Source of the DNA: Syntrophomonas sp. | GTDB taxonomy: Bacteria; Bacillota; Syntrophomonadia; Syntrophomonadales; Syntrophomonadaceae | Direction: 5' to 3' | Assembly (NCBI GenBank): GCA_003558625.1 | Contig: PWPP01000118.1 | Span: forward strand, 1 to 35,736 | Length of the DNA: 35,736 bases | In this document: positions 32,523-35,736 of the stretch, piece after piece | Position numbering within the stretch: the first letter of the stretch is position 1 | Layout: each line of letters starts with the position of its first letter | Program-made: the position numbers and the translations under genes | Notes under the pieces: model-generated | Databases searched by the model: none | Seen by the model: the letters and a program-made list of their open reading frames with translations, nothing else | What the model was told of the DNA's origin: nothing

Positions 32523-34499
32523 ATGGACATGGATTTTTCATTACTGAATGATATCGTTACCATCTTTGCCCTGGCAGTGGTGGTAGTTTATATTTGCCAC
32601 CGCATCAAACTTCCCTCCATCGTTGGATTTTTGCTAACAGGGATTATCGCCGGACCCCATGGAATAGGGGTTATCGATACCATTCACCAGGTGGAGTTAT
32701 TGGCAGAGATCGGGATTATCTTCTTATTATTCAGCATCGGCATCGAGTTTTCTTTTAAAAACCTGATGAGCATTAAAAAATCGGTGGTCATGGGGGGCAG
32801 CATACAGGTTGGATTGTCCGTTCTAATGGCTTTTTTAATTGCTCGGGGCCTGGGATTGCCCTTTAACCAGGCACTATTTCTTGGCTTCATGGTTTCATTG
32901 AGCAGTACCGCCATCGTATTGAAGCAGCTGGGAGAGCGGTCAGAATTGGCTACCCCCCATGGTAAAATGAAGGTGGGTATCCTTATATACCAGGATATTA
33001 TTGTCGTCCCCATGATGCTCCTTGCTCCAATTCTGGCTGCCTCCTCTGTTACCCCGGAGCCCCTGGGGGGGATGTTTTTAAAAGGAATCGGGGTCATGCT
33101 TTTATTGCTGTTTATGGGAGTATATATATTACCCCGTGTCCTCTACCGGATCGCCTGTACCCAGAGCCGGGAACTGTTTTTACTTAGTATTATTGTAATT
33201 TGTTTTGCTACCGCCTGGTTAACCAACAGCATTGGGTTATCTTTGGCATTGGGTGCTTTTCTGGCAGGCTTGATTATATCTGAATCAGAATACAGCCAAC
33301 AGGCTTTATCCAATATTTTGCCCTTTATTGATACCTTTACCAGCCTGTTTTTTGTATCCATTGGAATGCTCTTAAATGTCGGTGTGGTCTTGGAGCATGC
33401 TGGAACTGTGCTGGTCATGGTAGTTGCCCTGTTGGTGGGAAAAGCCATTATTGCCGCCCTGGCGGGAATACTTATGGGCTATCCTCTGCGGACAGCAATT
33501 CTAGTCGGATTTGGTCTTTGTCAGGTGGGGGAATTTTCATTTATTCTATCTCAAAGCGGGCTGCAATATAATCTTATTAATTTAGAACTTTACCAGGGTT
33601 TTTTAGCAGCGGCCATATTTACCATGATGTTAACCCCGTTTTTAATGAATATAGCCCCGAGGGTTGCCTATGCTGTTTCAAAAGCAAAAATACCTCCCCG
33701 TCTGGCCCAGGGAACAATGCAAACCAATAACGACGGAGAAGGGGCCTTAGATAACGAAGAGCATTTAATTATTGTGGGGTATGGCTTAAATGGGAGAAAT
33801 TTATCCCGGGCAGCAACCGCTGCCAACATCCCCTACATCATTTTGGAAATCAACCCGGATGTGGTGATTGCGGAAAAGATTAAAGGGGAGCCGATTTTTT
33901 TCGGGGATGCCACCCAGGAAATGGTCCTGAAACATGCAGGGATCGGTAACGCCAAAATTATGGTGGTTGCCATCCATGATGCTGTAGCCTGTCGTAGAAT
34001 AACGGCCATCGCGAGGCATCTTAACCCTAGTCTCCACATTATCGTAAGAACCAGGTTTGTGGCTGATATGGAGGACCTGCACCTGATCGGCGCCGATGAA
34101 GTCATACCGGAAGAGTATGAAACCTCGGTAGAAATCTTTTCCCGGGTCCTGGCCCGCTATATGGTTCCCCAGAATGATATCGAGAAATTTATCCATGAAA
34201 TTCGCAGTGCCGACTACGATATGTTTCGCAGTATCAACAAAAAGGATATACAATTTCAGGTCTTGACGCGATATATTGATGAACTGGATTTTAACAGTTA
34301 CAGAATAGATCATAACTCCCCGGTAATCGGAAAAACGATAGCTGAGTTGGACCTGCGCAATATATATGGGATCACCGTCGTAGCTATCAGGCGTAAAGGC
34401 CAAGTCATTTTAAACCCCGGTGGGGAAGAAATTCTGATGGACGGGGATTATCTGGTTCTTTTAGGTGGATCCTGTGACATAAAAAGTGCTTTGCAATAA
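32523..34499 (+). CDS. CPA2-type monovalent cation:proton antiporter with RCK domains (KefB-like)
   Basis: This 658-residue protein has a Na+/H+ exchanger domain of about 12 helices (residues about 10-385). A cytoplasmic TrkA-N/RCK domain with the nucleotide-binding GYGLNG motif near residue 415 and a C-terminal TrkA-C domain (about 575-658) follow. It probably exports K+ or Na+ in exchange for protons under control of a bound nucleotide. A -10 box TATAAT is at 32482-32487. It is divergent from the DUF1538 operon, which suggests joint handling of cytoplasmic cations and pH. The ion is not determinable from sequence. Confidence 0.9.
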   Translation: MDMDFSLLNDIVTIFALAVVVVYICHRIKLPSIVGFLLTGIIAGPHGIGVIDTIHQVELLAEIGIIFLLFSIGIEFSFKNLMSIKKSVVMGGSIQVGLSVLMAFLIARGLGLPFNQALFLGFMVSLSSTAIVLKQLGERSELATPHGKMKVGILIYQDIIVVPMMLLAPILAASSVTPEPLGGMFLKGIGVMLLLLFMGVYILPRVLYRIACTQSRELFLLSIIVICFATAWLTNSIGLSLALGAFLAGLIISESEYSQQALSNILPFIDTFTSLFFVSIGMLLNVGVVLEHAGTVLVMVVALLVGKAIIAALAGILMGYPLRTAILVGFGLCQVGEFSFILSQSGLQYNLINLELYQGFLAAAIFTMMLTPFLMNIAPRVAYAVSKAKIPPRLAQGTMQTNNDGEGALDNEEHLIIVGYGLNGRNLSRAATAANIPYIILEINPDVVIAEKIKGEPIFFGDATQEMVLKHAGIGNAKIMVVAIHDAVACRRITAIARHLNPSLHIIVRTRFVADMEDLHLIGADEVIPEEYETSVEIFSRVLARYMVPQNDIEKFIHEIRSADYDMFRSINKKDIQFQVLTRYIDELDFNSYRIDHNSPVIGKTIAELDLRNIYGITVVAIRRKGQVILNPGGEEILMDGDYLVLLGGSCDIKSALQ

Positions 34500-34665
34500 T
34501 CTATGCTGCTCAATAATTGATCCCACCAGCAGCTATCATAATTATGTGTTAAATATACTTGCTCCCCCGGCAGATAATTTGTTATCATCAAAACTGTAGG
34601 AAGGTAGGATTGTATTGAATATGTAGTATGGTAGAATGGTGGGAATCAGATACGGACGATATCCG

Positions 34666-34695
34666 GCCATTGGTGTTTTTCGCTGATGGCTTTTT
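34666..34695 (+). terminator. Terminator hairpin in the aroF leader (possible attenuator)
   Basis: GCCATTGGTG (34666-34675) pairs with CGCTGATGGC (34681-34690) over 10 bp with three G-U pairs, has a five-T loop and is followed by five T residues. It lies 35 bases before the aroF start and downstream of a candidate promoter (TTGTAT 34610-34615, 16 bases, TAGAAT 34632-34637). It may end the upstream kefB-type transcript or attenuate aroF. Confidence 0.65.
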
Positions 34696-34730
34696 AGCTG
34701 TTTCTCACCTCCAGCAAAGGAGGAATGGAC

Positions 34731-35736
34731 ATGATTATTGTAATGAAAAGAAGAGCGGACGAAAAAGAAATCGAAGCGGTCATTCAGAGGTTGAAAGATG
34801 AAGGATTTCAGGCCCATCCTTCCCGGGGAGTAGAAAGAACCATTATTGGAGGTATTGGGGAACGCAATGAATTGGTTATGGAGCTTTTAGCCACCCTGGC
34901 CGGAGTGGAAAAAGTCGTCCCCATTCTAAATCCCTTCAAACTGACATCCCGGGAATTTAAAGACCAACCTACGATCATTAATGTGGGTCAAAAGGCCTTT
35001 GGTGATGGGAGTCTACAGATTATTGCCGGGCCATGTGCCGTGGAAAGCCGGGAAAAATTTTTAGAGATTGCCCGGATCTTAAAGGATTTGGGTGCTGATA
35101 TGCTAAGAGGTGGAGCATTTAAGCCCCGCACTTCACCGTATTCCTTCCAGGGATTAGAAGAAGAAGGCCTGAAAATCCTGGCAGAAGCCAGAGAGATAAC
35201 AGGGTTGCCGATCGTCACTGAAGTTATGGATACCCGCATGGTTAAAATGGTTGCGGATTATGCCGATATATTGCAAGTGGGAGCCAGAAACATGCAAAAT
35301 TTCTTTTTGCTGCGGGAACTGGGGACGATCGATAAGCCCATCCTGCTAAAGCGGGGACCCTCTGCCAGTATTGAAGAATGGATTATGGCAGCAGAATATA
35401 TTATCTCCAGCTGCAACGACCAGGTTATTATGTGTGAGCGGGGGATACGAACATTTGAAAATTACACCAGAAATACCCTGGATTTAAGTGCCGTCCCCAT
35501 TATCAAACAACTGACTCATTTGCCTATTGTCGTGGATCCTAGTCACGGAACAGGAAAAAGCAATCTGGTGATACCTATGTCCCTGGCCGCGGTGGGAGCT
35601 GGCTGTGACGGATTAATTGTTGAGGTGCATCAAAATCCTAGTGAGGCACTATCTGATGGACCCCAGTCTTTAGACCCCCATCAGTTTAAGGAATTTATGC
35701 AGAAGACAACCAATATAAAAGCCAGCTTAAAGGCAG
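34731..35736 (+). CDS. aroF: 3-deoxy-7-phosphoheptulonate (DAHP) synthase, 3' end outside window
   Basis: This enzyme condenses phosphoenolpyruvate and erythrose 4-phosphate, the first step of aromatic biosynthesis. The frame is open from 34731 to the last base (335 codons). Only a few C-terminal residues should be missing, since the family length is near 338. An N-terminal ferredoxin-like regulatory domain (residues 1-70) precedes the barrel, with IAGPCAVES, LRGGAFKPRTSPYSFQG, LKRGPSASIEEW and the metal-binding DPSHGTGKSNLV motif. This is the Thermotoga-like type I-beta architecture. AAAGGAGG at 34716-34723 fits the ATG at 34731 better than the in-frame ATG at 34725. Confidence 0.95.
   Translation, partial: MIIVMKRRADEKEIEAVIQRLKDEGFQAHPSRGVERTIIGGIGERNELVMELLATLAGVEKVVPILNPFKLTSREFKDQPTIINVGQKAFGDGSLQIIAGPCAVESREKFLEIARILKDLGADMLRGGAFKPRTSPYSFQGLEEEGLKILAEAREITGLPIVTEVMDTRMVKMVADYADILQVGARNMQNFFLLRELGTIDKPILLKRGPSASIEEWIMAAEYIISSCNDQVIMCERGIRTFENYTRNTLDLSAVPIIKQLTHLPIVVDPSHGTGKSNLVIPMSLAAVGAGCDGLIVEVHQNPSEALSDGPQSLDPHQFKEFMQKTTNIKASLKA

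Noticed and set aside
33801..34403. 200-codon antisense frame inside the KefB-type gene
   Set aside because: It lies fully opposite a clear coding gene with strong family motifs and has no binding site; it is a codon-bias shadow.
34505..34533. GCTGCT/AGCAGC inverted repeat just after the KefB-type gene as a terminator
   Set aside because: Six-bp stem with a 17-base loop and no T-run; the hairpin at 34666 is a better candidate.
1..35736. tRNA, rRNA, CRISPR arrays, insertion sequences, prophage or attachment sites
   Set aside because: No transposase, integrase or phage gene, no regularly spaced repeats and no tRNA-like cloverleaf were recognised by eye.

Overview
The window is a gene-dense bacterial chromosome segment of moderate GC content. 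It has strong AGGAGG-type ribosome binding sites, frequent TTG and GTG starts and intrinsic terminators. The content suggests a strictly anaerobic member of the Clostridia (Firmicutes), of the Peptococcaceae or Syntrophomonas kind and possibly acetogenic or syntrophic. The evidence is the yebC-ruvCAB-queA-tgt-yajC-secDF gene order, HutP-family and LarB proteins, queH instead of an oxygen-era queuosine enzyme, a four-subunit 2-oxoacid:ferredoxin oxidoreductase, and fchA plus fhs from the methyl branch of the Wood-Ljungdahl pathway. The genus is inference; there is no rRNA gene to test it. No tRNA, rRNA, CRISPR array, insertion sequence or prophage was recognised.

Layout. 1-1428: the 3' part of nadE, then yebC. 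1773-10133: one long plus-strand block for Holliday-junction processing (ruvC, ruvA, ruvB), queuosine tRNA modification (queH, queA, tgt, with a small DUF2905 membrane protein inside) and protein export (yajC, an HD-domain protein, secD, secF). It ends in a terminator that lies inside a small ORF carrying a perfect ribosome binding site. 10381-11822: lysA with its own promoter and terminator. 11866-16981: a DHH-CBS-tRNA nucleotidyltransferase fusion, an overlapping site-2-type protease, scpA, scpB and a DUF1992 protein. 17041-19507: fchA and fhs. 19546-21693 (minus strand): folE and a degenerate ADP-ribosylglycohydrolase-family protein. 21813-23243: an RluB-type pseudouridine synthase and an unknown protein. 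23271-26647: a P-loop ATPase and korDABC behind a region unusually rich in dyad symmetry. 26863-28597: larB, a HutP-family gene and aroH. 28607-29856 (minus strand): yjbQ and an omega-amidase-like gene. 30096-34499: a broken DAHP synthase fragment, then a likely cation-homeostasis island (two DUF1538 membrane proteins plus a P-II-like regulator, divergent from a KefB-type antiporter). From 34731: an intact aroF that runs off the right end and is preceded by a terminator hairpin suggesting attenuation.

The genes fit a reductive, ferredoxin-based metabolism. KorABCD yields reduced ferredoxin and acyl-CoA, FchA and Fhs handle one-carbon units on tetrahydrofolate, and aroF and aroH feed aromatic amino acids. 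Most of the window is conserved housekeeping. The most unusual points are the inactivated-looking ADP-ribosylglycohydrolase homologue, the palindrome-rich leader of the kor operon, the P-loop ATPase tied to kor, the HutP-aroH pairing, the DUF1538/P-II/KefB island flanked by two DAHP synthase copies, and the putative aroF attenuator. I do not see a clearly novel defence or mobile system.
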